A stretch of DNA of 64,000 nucleotides, taken from Aerococcus suis. GTDB lineage: Bacteria; Bacillota; Bacilli; Lactobacillales; Aerococcaceae. The notes beneath the pieces were generated by a model. The model did no database searches and was not told where the DNA came from. It worked only from the letters and a program-made list of their open reading frames with translations. Of this stretch, positions 37,317 through 45,900 are shown in pieces (position 1 is the stretch's first letter; every line of letters starts with the position of its first letter). The stretch is from NCBI RefSeq assembly GCF_900176325.1, contig NZ_FWXK01000004.1, positions 1 through 64,000 on the forward strand. The letters run 5' to 3'. The position numbers were made by a program, and so were the translations under genes.

Positions 37317-37658
37317 TTAACAATCATCTAAAAATGGGGTTTGAAGATCTAAATCGACTCGCTGTTGACTAGATTGAACAGTAAATGCCTTCACTCCTAT
37401 TTTTCTTAAGCACCGTTCTTTTTGCAACCGTGTCAATTGTTTGAAACGATATTCACAAGACATTGCCTCACTTCGAGACGCAAAGGCTTTAGTCATTAAC
37501 ATCCGACAAGGTTGGCGTCGTTTGAGTCGTGTATACTTGGCGCCTTTCCTACTTTGATGTTCCTGTTCTCGTCGCTTCGGATTGGTCGTATATCCTGTAT
37601 ACAATGTCTGATCAGCACACGCTAGCACATAAACATAGTGTTTCTTACTCTTGGCCAT
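37317..37658 (-). CDS. GIY-YIG domain protein (YazA-like)
   Basis: 113 residues. The single GIY-YIG nuclease domain has YVYVLACADQTLYTGYT (about 8-24) and the Arg helix KRREQEH. The start is the ATG giving MAKSKKHYVYVL; it overlaps the upstream methyltransferase gene by 14 bases. YazA/UPF0213 proteins are of unknown function; structure suggests nuclease activity, possibly in repair. Position between the tRNA methyltransferase gene and rsmI is conserved in Bacilli. Confidence 0.88.
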   Translation of the reverse strand: MAKSKKHYVYVLACADQTLYTGYTTNPKRREQEHQSRKGAKYTRLKRRQPCRMLMTKAFASRSEAMSCEYRFKQLTRLQKERCLRKIGVKAFTVQSSQQRVDLDLQTPFLDDC

Positions 37659-38394
37659 AAATAATATGCCTTGCTTCCTCAGAATAATTATCATCTACTG
37701 TTTGCGTATAAAATGGTGGCAAAACAATTAATCCTTTATCTTGCCCATTTTTCATAAATTCAAGTAATACCGTTTTGGCTGGTTCTCCTGGTTTCGGATA
37801 AATAAACTGTAGCCGTTTTAGAATTAATTGGCGAGATTTGCCAGCAACAATCAATTCACTAAGGCGTTCTGGACGATGAACTAAATAAAGTTTTCCTTTT
37901 CCTCGTAATAAATATTTTGCTTGGATAAAAATATCTTCTAATGTCATTGCAATCTCATGACGCGCTAATGCTTTTTTATCATTAGGATTTAATCGGGATT
38001 CTTCATATAGTTTGAAGTATGGAGGATTACAAGTAATAACATCCACTGCATCTTTCGCAAAAAGCTTATTAGCTGTTTGAATATTCGCTGTATGAATTGT
38101 AATTTGATCATCCAAATGATTATGCTGTACTGACCGTCTTGCCATATCAGCTACTTCTTCTTGTAGTTCGATGCCATGAATTGGTGCCTCTGTCTTATCC
38201 GACAGTAACAACGGTAACACACCATTCCCTGAACAAAAATCAACAATCAATTGCCGTTTCTTAGGACGAATACGGGCAAAATTTCCAAGCAGCAAAGCGT
38301 CAATTGAAAAGGTGAATGCTCCTGTCGATTGAATAATATCTAATTGTTGCGGAATTAGACGATCAAATCGTTCATTCGAATATAATTGCGTCAT
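37645..38394 (-). CDS. tRNA1(Val) N6-adenine methyltransferase-like (YabB)
   Basis: 249 residues, class I SAM methyltransferase. The SAM loop is VDFCSGNGVLPLLL (about 50-63), and the N6-adenine methylase motif NPPY lies in VITCNPPYFKLYE. The E. coli homologue TrmN6 modifies A37 of tRNA1(Val). In B. subtilis the protein is YabB. The gene lies 12 bases after yabA. Confidence 0.9.
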   Translation of the reverse strand: MTQLYSNERFDRLIPQQLDIIQSTGAFTFSIDALLLGNFARIRPKKRQLIVDFCSGNGVLPLLLSDKTEAPIHGIELQEEVADMARRSVQHNHLDDQITIHTANIQTANKLFAKDAVDVITCNPPYFKLYEESRLNPNDKKALARHEIAMTLEDIFIQAKYLLRGKGKLYLVHRPERLSELIVAGKSRQLILKRLQFIYPKPGEPAKTVLLEFMKNGQDKGLIVLPPFYTQTVDDNYSEEARHIIYGQE

Positions 38395-38406
38395 AATATC
38401 TATCCT

Positions 38407-38787
38407 TTAAGCATCTTTTGTTTGTTTTCCATATAAAATATCCAAGCAGAACATACAAGGTTCATCATTATCTCGACGTTGACCATAGGAAATATTGCAA
38501 ATATGAAATCCATCATCATAAATATTCATTAAATTTTGTCGAGCTTTTGAAAGACCTAAGTCGCTTGTTTGAGCGATTTCTTCAACTGGCTCATCATTAA
38601 CTGGTGATGTTAATTGTTGGTGAGATGCATTTAATCGTTCGCGCAAATAATGATTTTCCATTTCTAAATTATGTGACGTTACAAGAACTTCATCCCATTC
38701 CTGACTCATTTCTTCAAGTGTTTCGCTCATTTCTTGAAGTTGCGCTTGCATCATTAGTAATTTATCAGACATTTCTTTCTTATTCAC
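38407..38787 (-). CDS. yabA: DNA replication initiation control protein YabA
   Basis: 126 residues. An N-terminal coiled coil (about 1-60) is followed by a zinc-binding C-terminus with His-x-Cys and CxxC (FHICNISY...EPCMFCLDIL). YabA binds DnaA and DnaN and restrains initiation at oriC. It heads the yabA-yabB-yazA-rsmI group. Confidence 0.95.
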   Translation of the reverse strand: MNKKEMSDKLLMMQAQLQEMSETLEEMSQEWDEVLVTSHNLEMENHYLRERLNASHQQLTSPVNDEPVEEIAQTSDLGLSKARQNLMNIYDDGFHICNISYGQRRDNDEPCMFCLDILYGKQTKDA

Positions 38788-38949
38788 GGCACGACACCTT
38801 CCTTCACTCTATCATACAAACCTACCACATATCATACCATATTTTGTGCCTCTCTAGTGAAACCAACACAAGATTCTCAAAAAAGTATCGTAAATGTGAT
38901 TACATTAATGAGCATGGTATACTAATCCAATGAAAGGACGAACAGACTT

Positions 38950-39717
38950 ATGATTACTTTTAACGATATTCATCATTGGATTGATTGTGTCGATGAAACA
39001 GAGTATTTTACATTTATTGGGAATTCACAACTCCCCCAAACATATACATTAAATATTATGGAATTGGAAATTGTCCCACTGACTGAGGAGCTCAACTTAT
39101 TGGAAAGTATTTTTGATGATTATATCGAAGAACTCAATCTTTCCTATTATTCATTCGCTCTTCCTCCTAATGAAGGGATTCCTGAAGACTTACAAACCAC
39201 TTTATCTCAAAAGCAATATGGGGTGGCGATTAATCAGTTAATGGTATTATCCCCCTCTAATTTCCAACCAACACGATACTCACATCCGACTGTCCAGGTC
39301 CAGCCAATTACAGCAGCTACTTTGTCGCAATACTTATCCCTCAATAATCACATTTATCGTGAAATCGCACCTGATTATGTGGATGAAAAAATTAAAGAAC
39401 TTACCTATTATTTTGAGAATCAAGAAGCGATACAATTAGGAGCTTTTCTGGATAACCGCTTAGTCGGAAGTATGGATATTTTCCCTTCTTCAGGCGGCTT
39501 AGAAATTGATAATTTTTCTGTTCTTGATGCTTACCAACATCAAGGGATTGGTCAAAAAATGCAGGAATGGGTGATTGATGAAGCCCAAAAACGCCATTGT
39601 CCGATTTTCTTACTAGCTGATGTTGATGATACGGCTATTGAAATGTATAAACGCCAAGGCTATCAATTGACTGATTATCAAATTTCTTTTAATAAAAAAG
39701 TTGATTCTAATCATTAA
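38950..39717 (+). CDS. GNAT family N-acetyltransferase
   Basis: 255 residues. The C-terminal half (about 118-250) is a GNAT fold, with the acetyl-CoA loop VLDAYQHQGIGQKMQEWV (Q/R-x-x-G-x-G type) and the late AIEMYKRQGYQ strand. The N-terminal 110 residues match the extra domain often found in Lactobacillales GNAT proteins and may be a degenerate acetyltransferase. The acceptor is unknown. An extended -10 (TGGTATACT) precedes it, and it converges on holB over a shared terminator. Confidence 0.8.
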   Translation: MITFNDIHHWIDCVDETEYFTFIGNSQLPQTYTLNIMELEIVPLTEELNLLESIFDDYIEELNLSYYSFALPPNEGIPEDLQTTLSQKQYGVAINQLMVLSPSNFQPTRYSHPTVQVQPITAATLSQYLSLNNHIYREIAPDYVDEKIKELTYYFENQEAIQLGAFLDNRLVGSMDIFPSSGGLEIDNFSVLDAYQHQGIGQKMQEWVIDEAQKRHCPIFLLADVDDTAIEMYKRQGYQLTDYQISFNKKVDSNH

Positions 39718-39723
39718 CAATAT

Positions 39724-39752
39724 AAAAAGAAGCTGTTTCCCAGCTTCTTTTT
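39724..39752. terminator. Bidirectional terminator between the GNAT gene and holB
   Basis: AAAAAGAAGCTG pairs with CAGCTTCTTTTT around TTTCC. It has A and T tracts on both sides. Confidence 0.88.
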
Positions 39753-39765
39753 ATATCTCATAGAT

Positions 39766-40782
39766 TTAATCTTTTTTCCACCATGCTAAAACAAAATATT
39801 CTAATGCTCCTTGAACTGTCACTTGTTGCTGAATCATCCGTTGAGTGTGATTAACTAAATAAACTCCTTTTGCGATATCAGCTATCGTTAATTTAGGCAA
39901 TAATGGTGTCCATTTCGCTTTTTGTTGAGGATAAATTAACTCGTCACTCAACATATCGTTTGCTAAATATTGTGACTCATTTAATTTCATCACTAATAAA
40001 TCATGCCAAGCCAACCCCATCAATTCGAGCCCTCTTAATGTGTCTTCACGGTCTTTTGTTAACTTGATTAATTGGGTTTGAATAATAGTAAACGCTCTAG
40101 GATCACGAATAATTAGTAATTCTAACCATCTCACAATTTGTTTCATTTGTTGGTTAAACAGTTCATCATTAGCCATTTCTTGTGCTTTGGTTATATCATT
40201 CGTCAGATGACTAAGAACGCGTGCCATCTGATCTCCCATTCCTACTTCTTTCAATGTCACTTCAAATTGACTAGGATTTAACTGTTGAAAATGAAGGATT
40301 TGACAACGTGATAAAATCGTCGGTAACAAGGCATCTTTGTTCGCTGTTAACAGAAAAATAAACATATTAGGATACGGTTCTTCAATGAATTTTAACAAAC
40401 TATTTGCGGCTTGAGTTGTCATTGTTTCAGCCTGTTCTATCACGAAAAATTTATAGTCGCTTTCCAACGCACTAATCGTTAATTTCTGTTTAATCCCCCG
40501 AATTTGGTCGATTTTCAGAGACTGTCCTTCTGGCTTCACATGTATTAAATCTGGATAATCTTCAGATTGGATACGACGACAACGTTGACAATGACCACAA
40601 GGTTTATTATCAGCTTGACAAACAAAATAAGCCGCAATATATTTCACTAAATCAATTTGACCCGCTCCAGACATTCCCTCAAATATATAAGCATGGCCAA
40701 CACGATTAGCTTTTAATACTCGGTCCATCATCGTATATAATTGCGGTTGTTTTTCTTGGATAGCCCATGTGGTTTCTGTCAT
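39766..40782 (-). CDS. holB: DNA polymerase III delta' subunit
   Basis: 338 residues of the AAA+ clamp-loader family. The P-loop is degenerate (GMSGAGQID), as expected for delta', which does not hydrolyse ATP. A zinc module has Cys residues in VCQADNKPCGHCQRC, and the SRC motif is in LSRCQILHF. It works with DnaX and delta to load the beta clamp. It follows tmk closely, a standard Firmicutes pair. Confidence 0.93.
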   Translation of the reverse strand: MTETTWAIQEKQPQLYTMMDRVLKANRVGHAYIFEGMSGAGQIDLVKYIAAYFVCQADNKPCGHCQRCRRIQSEDYPDLIHVKPEGQSLKIDQIRGIKQKLTISALESDYKFFVIEQAETMTTQAANSLLKFIEEPYPNMFIFLLTANKDALLPTILSRCQILHFQQLNPSQFEVTLKEVGMGDQMARVLSHLTNDITKAQEMANDELFNQQMKQIVRWLELLIIRDPRAFTIIQTQLIKLTKDREDTLRGLELMGLAWHDLLVMKLNESQYLANDMLSDELIYPQQKAKWTPLLPKLTIADIAKGVYLVNHTQRMIQQQVTVQGALEYFVLAWWKKD

Positions 40783-40796
40783 CGTTACCCTCCTTT

Positions 40797-41432
40797 TTAA
40801 AATATGTCAGGGAATCGCGTTTTAATAATATTCAAGGCCTCTTGCTGCATAGCTTCTGGTGTTTGTGTGGCATCAATTGTCACTACCCGGTCTCCAGCTT
40901 TTTGATTTGCAACACGGTACCCAGTCACTACTCGTTCATGAAAAGCAATCTCTTCTCGATCCAAGCGATTCATTTCGTTCGACCGTTGTTCTTTGATTCG
41001 TTTGATGCCTTCCTCAGCTGTTAAGTCTAAGTAAATCGTTAAATCTGGCATATGGTCTTCAATGGCAAATTGATTAATAGCTATAATCCCTTCGACACCA
41101 ATTTCACGACCATACCCTTGATACGCAACCGAAGAATCGACAAAACGATCACAAATCACCACTTGTCCTTGCTGCAAAGCTGGAATCACTTTATTCATAA
41201 GATGTTGGCGACGACTCGCTGCATACAGTAAGGCTTCTGCTCGGGGATCTAACTGTGTATGAGTAGGATCTAAAATAATATCTCTAATTTCTTCTGCTAA
41301 TGGTTCGCCACCTGGTTCACGCGTTAAAACCAATGGCACTGTTAATTGCTCTTTAAGTAACGATACTAACCCTTTAATTAATGTCGTTTTACCAGCGCCA
41401 TCTGGTCCTTCGATAGTGATAAACGGTGTCAT
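40797..41432 (-). CDS. tmk: Thymidylate kinase
   Basis: 211 residues; phosphorylates dTMP to dTDP. P-loop EGPDGAGKTT (about 7-16), the DR motif ICDRFVDSSVAYQGYGR, and the LID region are clear. The start is the ATG giving MTPFITIEG, after AAGGAGG; the frame remains open back into recR. Confidence 0.96.
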   Translation of the reverse strand: MTPFITIEGPDGAGKTTLIKGLVSLLKEQLTVPLVLTREPGGEPLAEEIRDIILDPTHTQLDPRAEALLYAASRRQHLMNKVIPALQQGQVVICDRFVDSSVAYQGYGREIGVEGIIAINQFAIEDHMPDLTIYLDLTAEEGIKRIKEQRSNEMNRLDREEIAFHERVVTGYRVANQKAGDRVVTIDATQTPEAMQQEALNIIKTRFPDIF

Positions 41433-41445
41433 ATCAATTTCCTCC

Positions 41446-42045
41446 TTAACGAATTTCACGACGTCCTTCCAGGGCACGCATTAGTGTCATTTCATCAGCA
41501 TATTCGATATCACTGCCAACCGATAATCCATAAGCTATCCGTGACACTTTAATGCCAGCTGGTTTGATTAAACGCGATAAGTATGTGGCAGTTGCTTCTC
41601 CTTCAGCTGTTGCATTGGTTGCAATAATGACTTCTTTAATTTTTTCGTCTTGTAATCGCGATAATAAGCTAGGAATATTTAAATCTTCTGGGCCAGTTCC
41701 TTCCATTGGAGATAAAACACCATGTAATACATGATATTTGCCATGGTACTCATGCATTCGTTCTAAGGACACAACATCACGAACTTGCTCTACTACAAGA
41801 ATTTGCTCATCGTTTCTTGTTTCATCAGTACAAATATCACAAGGATCATGTTGTGTGATATTTCCGCAAATCGAACAATACTGCAATTCACGTTTCGCAT
41901 CAATTAACGCGTTAGCAAATTGTAAAACCTCACCTTCTGGCATATCTAAAATATAGAAGGCTAACCGAGCAGCCGTTTTACGCCCAATACCAGGCAACTT
42001 CGAAAAGCTATCAATTAAATGAGCAATTGGTTCTGGATATTGCAT
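41446..42045 (-). CDS. recR: Recombination protein RecR
   Basis: 199 residues. A helix-hairpin-helix near the N-terminus ([14 protein letters not shown]), a four-Cys zinc finger ([17 protein letters not shown]), and a Toprim domain ([13 protein letters not shown]) are in the RecR order. With RecF and RecO it loads RecA on gapped DNA. It lies downstream of ybaB, separated by a terminator-like hairpin. Confidence 0.96.
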   Translation of the reverse strand: MQYPEPIAHLIDSFSKLPGIGRKTAARLAFYILDMPEGEVLQFANALIDAKRELQYCSICGNITQHDPCDICTDETRNDEQILVVEQVRDVVSLERMHEYHGKYHVLHGVLSPMEGTGPEDLNIPSLLSRLQDEKIKEVIIATNATAEGEATATYLSRLIKPAGIKVSRIAYGLSVGSDIEYADEMTLMRALEGRREIR

Positions 42046-42085
42046 GTTTCGACCCTTTCTCTTTCAATCTGTTTATTTATCATAA

Positions 42086-42120
42086 TAAAAACCTAGGTAT
42101 CAATAAACTGCTACCTAGGT
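42086..42120 (-). terminator. Terminator between ybaB and recR
   Basis: ACCTAGGTA and TACCTAGGT (42091-42120) form a perfect 9-bp stem, followed by TTTTATT on the minus strand. It suggests partial termination inside the dnaX-ybaB-recR-tmk-holB cluster. Confidence 0.75.
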
Positions 42121-42140
42121 CCCTATTTTAGCCTGTAACA

Positions 42141-42455
42141 TTAAAAACCAGGAATATTTTTCGTATATTGACCCATCATATTTGATGTTTCTTTTTCCAC
42201 TTGTGATAAACCATCGTTTACGGCAGTGATAATTAAATCTTGAAGCATATCGACGTCTTCAGGATCAACAGCATCCGGTTGAATATTAATGGCTTTCATT
42301 TTTTTATCACCAGTCATAATCGCTTCCACCATACCTGATGGTTCTTTACCTGTAAATTCTTTCGCTTCTAATTCCTTTTGTGTGTTCTCCACTTGTTTTT
42401 GCATCTTTTGCATTTTACGCATCATTTGTTGCATATTTGCCATTCCACCGGCCAT
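42141..42455 (-). CDS. YbaB/EbfC family nucleoid-associated protein
   Basis: 104 residues. A Met- and Gln-rich N-terminus with a long helix (MQQMMRKMQKMQKQVE) is followed by a beta region and a C-terminal helix. This matches the YbaB/EbfC dimeric DNA-binding family, typically found between dnaX and recR. The start is the ATG at 42455, preceded by AAGGAAG. Confidence 0.93.
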   Translation of the reverse strand: MAGGMANMQQMMRKMQKMQKQVENTQKELEAKEFTGKEPSGMVEAIMTGDKKMKAINIQPDAVDPEDVDMLQDLIITAVNDGLSQVEKETSNMMGQYTKNIPGF

Positions 42456-42475
42456 ATTAATCACTTCCTTATTAA

Positions 42476-44284
42476 TTAGTCGTCTACTATTGTAACAGAT
42501 TCTTCTCCAAATAGGTCAACTGCCTGTTTCGCAATATCATCTGCTTGTTGATTATCATCTTCAGTTATCCAATCATGATCTGATTGATGGTCTTGGGTCA
42601 TTGCTTCAGGAGTCGCATCCTCATCTGCCGTTGCTTCTCCGGTTAGCAATTCTTCTGTTCTTCCTTCTTTTCTAGCAGTCACATAATGTTGGCGAGTTTC
42701 TTGCCATTGTTCTTGAGTTAAGACATACATTTTACTTTGATGACCAAGCATATTTTCTAGGTGATTTTCAATCACCGCTTGAACTTCAGTATCATCCGCC
42801 ACTTTTTGACATAAAATATCATAGGCAAATTGAATCACAAATCCTTTAGGACTCGCTGCAGCAGGTTGAGTTTGTTTAAGTAGTGCTGCTTGCATATTAG
42901 GTAAACTAGCAATCAAATCTGTCCATACCGCATTTAATTGATCCAAATCAGGGCGAGTTGCCTGATTAAGAACTTGATAAATTTGTGTATAATTAGGTTT
43001 AAAGGATTTAGTATGTCGTGACGTGGTTCTTTTTTTCAACTCAGAAGATGATGTCGTAGTTGGATTACTATCTCCCTTAGCAATCGATTGTTTCAAATCA
43101 GCAAGTTCACTTTTAAGGCTAGCGAGTTCTTGCATAACTTGATGATTAGCTTCTACCGTCTCATTAGACGTTATTTCTGATGGCTGCTGAGATTGCGTTG
43201 GTAAGTCATGTGCGAGTTGAACTGTCACAATTTCTAAATAAATATCCGCTTGTAAAGTAAACCGTATGTCACTTTGCGTTTGTTTAAAGGCATCCATTAG
43301 GACAAGAATTTGTGAAACTGACATTTCTTGCCCTAACTGGAAGAAAGCTTCATCATATCGCTGAGTTAATGTTTCTGTTGCCTCTTCATCCATTTCTTTA
43401 CTCATTAATAAATCACGAGCAAATAATAATTGCTCTTCGACAAATCGTTTCGCGTCTTGTCCTTGTGATAATAAATCTTGTAAAGTCGTTAATGCACGTT
43501 GCATCTCACCTTGCAATAGAGCAGTAGTATATTGTAATAGCTGCTCCTCACTCAAAGTTCCCGTAATTTCTCGCGTTAATTGTAACGTGATTTCGCCATC
43601 TGAAAAAGAAATCACTTGATCCAATAAGCTTAACGCATCACGCATTCCTCCATTAGCAGCCCTAGCAATGACAGCTAAACTCCCTGGTTCAACTGCAATC
43701 TCTTCTTGCTCTAAAATATAGGCTAACCGTTTTTCAATCGTCTGATGATCAATCCGTTTAAAATCAAAGCGCTGAGTTCGAGAGATAATGGTTGCTGGAA
43801 TTTTATGTGGCTCAGTCGTTGCCAAAATGAAAATCACATTAGCAGGAGGTTCTTCTAACGTTTTTAATAAAGCATTAAAGGCTCCAGTTGATAACATGTG
43901 AACCTCATCGATAATATATACTTTATATTCCGCTTCAGTTGGCGCATAACGCGCTTTATCGCGAATTTCGCGAATTTCTTCTACACCATTGTTACTGGCG
44001 GCATCAATTTCAACAACATCACTTAACGTTCCTTCAGTAATTGCGCGACAAATATCACAAGTATTACATGGCTCCCCATGTGTTTGATTCGGACAATTAA
44101 TCGCCTTAGCAAAAATTTTAGCGGCACTTGTCTTACCCGTTCCTCTCGGTCCTGTAAATAAATAGGCATGACTCGTTTTACCGGATTGAATCGCATGACT
44201 CAACGTTTTAGTGACAGCTTCTTGCCCGACTAAATCTTGAAAACGTTGGGGGCGCCAAACGCGGTATAATGCTTGATAACTCAT
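42476..44284 (-). CDS. dnaX: DNA polymerase III tau/gamma subunit
   Basis: 602 residues. The AAA+ clamp-loader ATPase has Walker A GPRGTGKTS (about 45-53), four zinc-binding Cys in CPNQTHGEPCNTCDIC, DEVHML and SRTQRFDF. A long Gln/Ser/Thr linker (about 370-430) leads to the C-terminal tau region. Its length fits full tau. It is the first gene of the replication-repair group, downstream of the SRP RNA and the ATP-grasp gene. Confidence 0.95.
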   Translation of the reverse strand: MSYQALYRVWRPQRFQDLVGQEAVTKTLSHAIQSGKTSHAYLFTGPRGTGKTSAAKIFAKAINCPNQTHGEPCNTCDICRAITEGTLSDVVEIDAASNNGVEEIREIRDKARYAPTEAEYKVYIIDEVHMLSTGAFNALLKTLEEPPANVIFILATTEPHKIPATIISRTQRFDFKRIDHQTIEKRLAYILEQEEIAVEPGSLAVIARAANGGMRDALSLLDQVISFSDGEITLQLTREITGTLSEEQLLQYTTALLQGEMQRALTTLQDLLSQGQDAKRFVEEQLLFARDLLMSKEMDEEATETLTQRYDEAFFQLGQEMSVSQILVLMDAFKQTQSDIRFTLQADIYLEIVTVQLAHDLPTQSQQPSEITSNETVEANHQVMQELASLKSELADLKQSIAKGDSNPTTTSSSELKKRTTSRHTKSFKPNYTQIYQVLNQATRPDLDQLNAVWTDLIASLPNMQAALLKQTQPAAASPKGFVIQFAYDILCQKVADDTEVQAVIENHLENMLGHQSKMYVLTQEQWQETRQHYVTARKEGRTEELLTGEATADEDATPEAMTQDHQSDHDWITEDDNQQADDIAKQAVDLFGEESVTIVDD

Positions 44285-44362
44285 ACTTGCCTCTCCTTAC
44301 CTCTCTCAATACTAGTCTCATTATACGGAACTCAATCATTTTATTCAATCTTTCACGGAAGC

Positions 44363-44445
44363 AAAAAAGGAGGTATGTAGCCTACCCTCTAAAAGTCGTA
44401 CATTAAGTACGACATTATGGGGTTACTACCTTTCCCTCCTTTTAT
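44363..44445 (-). terminator. Large interrupted hairpin after the ATP-grasp gene
   Basis: AAAAGGAGG (44365-44373) and CCTCCTTTT (44435-44443) close a structure with a perfect 7-bp inner hairpin (GTCGTAC / GTACGAC, 44395-44413). Between them are possible GTAG/CTAC and CCC/GGG pairs. A T-run follows on the minus strand. It is larger than a normal terminator and may be a structured 3' UTR or small RNA. Confidence 0.55.
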
Positions 44446-44455
44446 TTCAATATGA

Positions 44456-45667
44456 TTAGTTAAAGTGATGCTCACGATATTTCTTCAAATAATTAATCGC
44501 ACGTAATTTCAGAAAAATACGCCGTTTTAAATTTAAATCGGGTTGGTAACTTAATGGGTTTCCCCATTTTCCGTCAGCAATATGTCTTTTAGCATCTTGT
44601 AAAACTGATTCATTAGTCACGTAACGATCTAACACTCTTTCTGGGACAAGGCTAAATAAAAAGTCTTCATTTAAATAATAAAGATCCTTATGTTTATGAT
44701 AAATCAAATCATCGACTAGAAATTCAGCCATATTATGTCCTGTCGCTGTTGTATAATAACTTGAGCGACCTTGACGCAAATTCACTTCAAAAATTTTAAA
44801 TGTTTTGTCACGGGCATCGTACTTCAAATCAAAATTAGCAAATCCTGTATAATTCAAATTAGTTAGAAACGTTACTAATTGATTCATCACGTCTTTATTA
44901 AATCGTGTTAGCAATGCCGTATAGTTTCCAACTGCTGAAGGTTGCGGTTCTTGAGTAACGACTTGAGCAAACGTAATTAATTGTGGTTCACCTTGCGAAT
45001 TAGCGTAAAAAACCGCGTCAAACATGTAAGTATCATCGCCAGGAATGTAATCTTGGATGATTAATTCATCCGTATATCCTGCTGACTTTATCATTTCAAT
45101 GACTTCGTCGAGTTCATTGGCTGACTCCACTTTATAAACTTTTTCTTGTCCAGGAAAATCTAGAGCAAAGTAAGCAACACCATTGTTAGGTTTAACAACC
45201 ACTGGATAAGTAACTTCTCCCGTAAAAGGTAACTGACTATCACAATCATAATAATAAGTTTTAGGGATAGGCATCTCATAATGTTCACATGTTTGATAAA
45301 AATCCTTTTTCTCAAATAAAGCATCACGAACTTCTGGTTTTGGAACATTCAGTAGGAAATCTTGACGCAATTCATCTTGATGGTCAATAATCAAATTTTG
45401 ATATTTATCATTAGTACCAATCAAAATTAAATACTCAGCGTCAGATTTCACCCCCTCCGCTACCTTTTTTAAGGTTCGCTTAAAAACAGCTGGGTCCTCG
45501 AAATCTTCATCGAAATAGACAGCCTTCTTCAATCCGCTATTTCGTGTAAATTGTACCTCTTCCTTACCGACTAGAACAGATTGTACCCCATAAGCTTCAT
45601 GAAACGATGTCATCATATTATAGGCATTCATATCGGTACCGACAATAATCGGTAAAAACTTTTCCAT
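44456..45667 (-). CDS. ATP-grasp carboxylate-amine ligase
   Basis: 403 residues. The N-terminal third is a Rossmann-like domain (IVGTDMNAYNMMTSFHEAYG). The ATP-grasp domain has YPVVVKPNNGVAYF (about 172-185), EVNLRQGRSSYY (Mg2+ and ATP ligands) and GFANFDLKYD. Relatives include the D-aspartate ligase of E. faecium that builds the peptidoglycan cross-bridge, but no aspartate racemase is nearby. The substrate is therefore left open. It lies between the SRP RNA and dnaX. Confidence 0.75.
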   Translation of the reverse strand: MEKFLPIIVGTDMNAYNMMTSFHEAYGVQSVLVGKEEVQFTRNSGLKKAVYFDEDFEDPAVFKRTLKKVAEGVKSDAEYLILIGTNDKYQNLIIDHQDELRQDFLLNVPKPEVRDALFEKKDFYQTCEHYEMPIPKTYYYDCDSQLPFTGEVTYPVVVKPNNGVAYFALDFPGQEKVYKVESANELDEVIEMIKSAGYTDELIIQDYIPGDDTYMFDAVFYANSQGEPQLITFAQVVTQEPQPSAVGNYTALLTRFNKDVMNQLVTFLTNLNYTGFANFDLKYDARDKTFKIFEVNLRQGRSSYYTTATGHNMAEFLVDDLIYHKHKDLYYLNEDFLFSLVPERVLDRYVTNESVLQDAKRHIADGKWGNPLSYQPDLNLKRRIFLKLRAINYLKKYREHHFN

Positions 45668-45750
45668 ACTAACCTTCCTTTGAGTCGAAATTAAACATTT
45701 AAAAATAGTATATCGTATTCATTTAACATTTTAATAACAAACAAAATAAA

Positions 45751-45788
45751 ACCTCTTAAAGTAATATCGTTGTCTTACTTTAAGAGGT
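45751..45788 (-). terminator. Terminator of the SRP RNA / amt transcript
   Basis: ACCTCTTAAAGTAA and TTACTTTAAGAGGT form a perfect 14-bp stem (45751-45764 with 45775-45788). TTTATTTTG follows on the minus strand. It is 12 bases beyond the SRP RNA. Confidence 0.88.
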
Positions 45789-45799
45789 GTTTGTTTCCT

Positions 45800-45900
45800 A
45801 TCAATCTTATAGCACAGAATGGACAATGCTTAGAGCTGCTTCGTTCCCGATCTGACCCGGTTCACATCTCCACCCTTGCCATAAGGCCTTTCGGCACTTA
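45800..45900 (-). ncRNA. ffs: Signal recognition particle RNA, small bacterial type
   Basis: The minus strand has GGTCAG ATCG GGAA CGAAGCAGC, the Ffh-binding domain IV with the GGAA tetraloop. The usual CC/GG closing pairs are replaced by CG/CG, a compensatory change. The outer arms CTTATGGCA and TGCTATAAG (45877-45885 with 45806-45814) pair over 9 bp, and GGGTGGA pairs with TCCATTC. A small GCC-GAAA-GGC hairpin opens the RNA. It directs Ffh to signal sequences. The ends are approximate. It lies upstream of dnaX, as in many Firmicutes. Confidence 0.92.
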
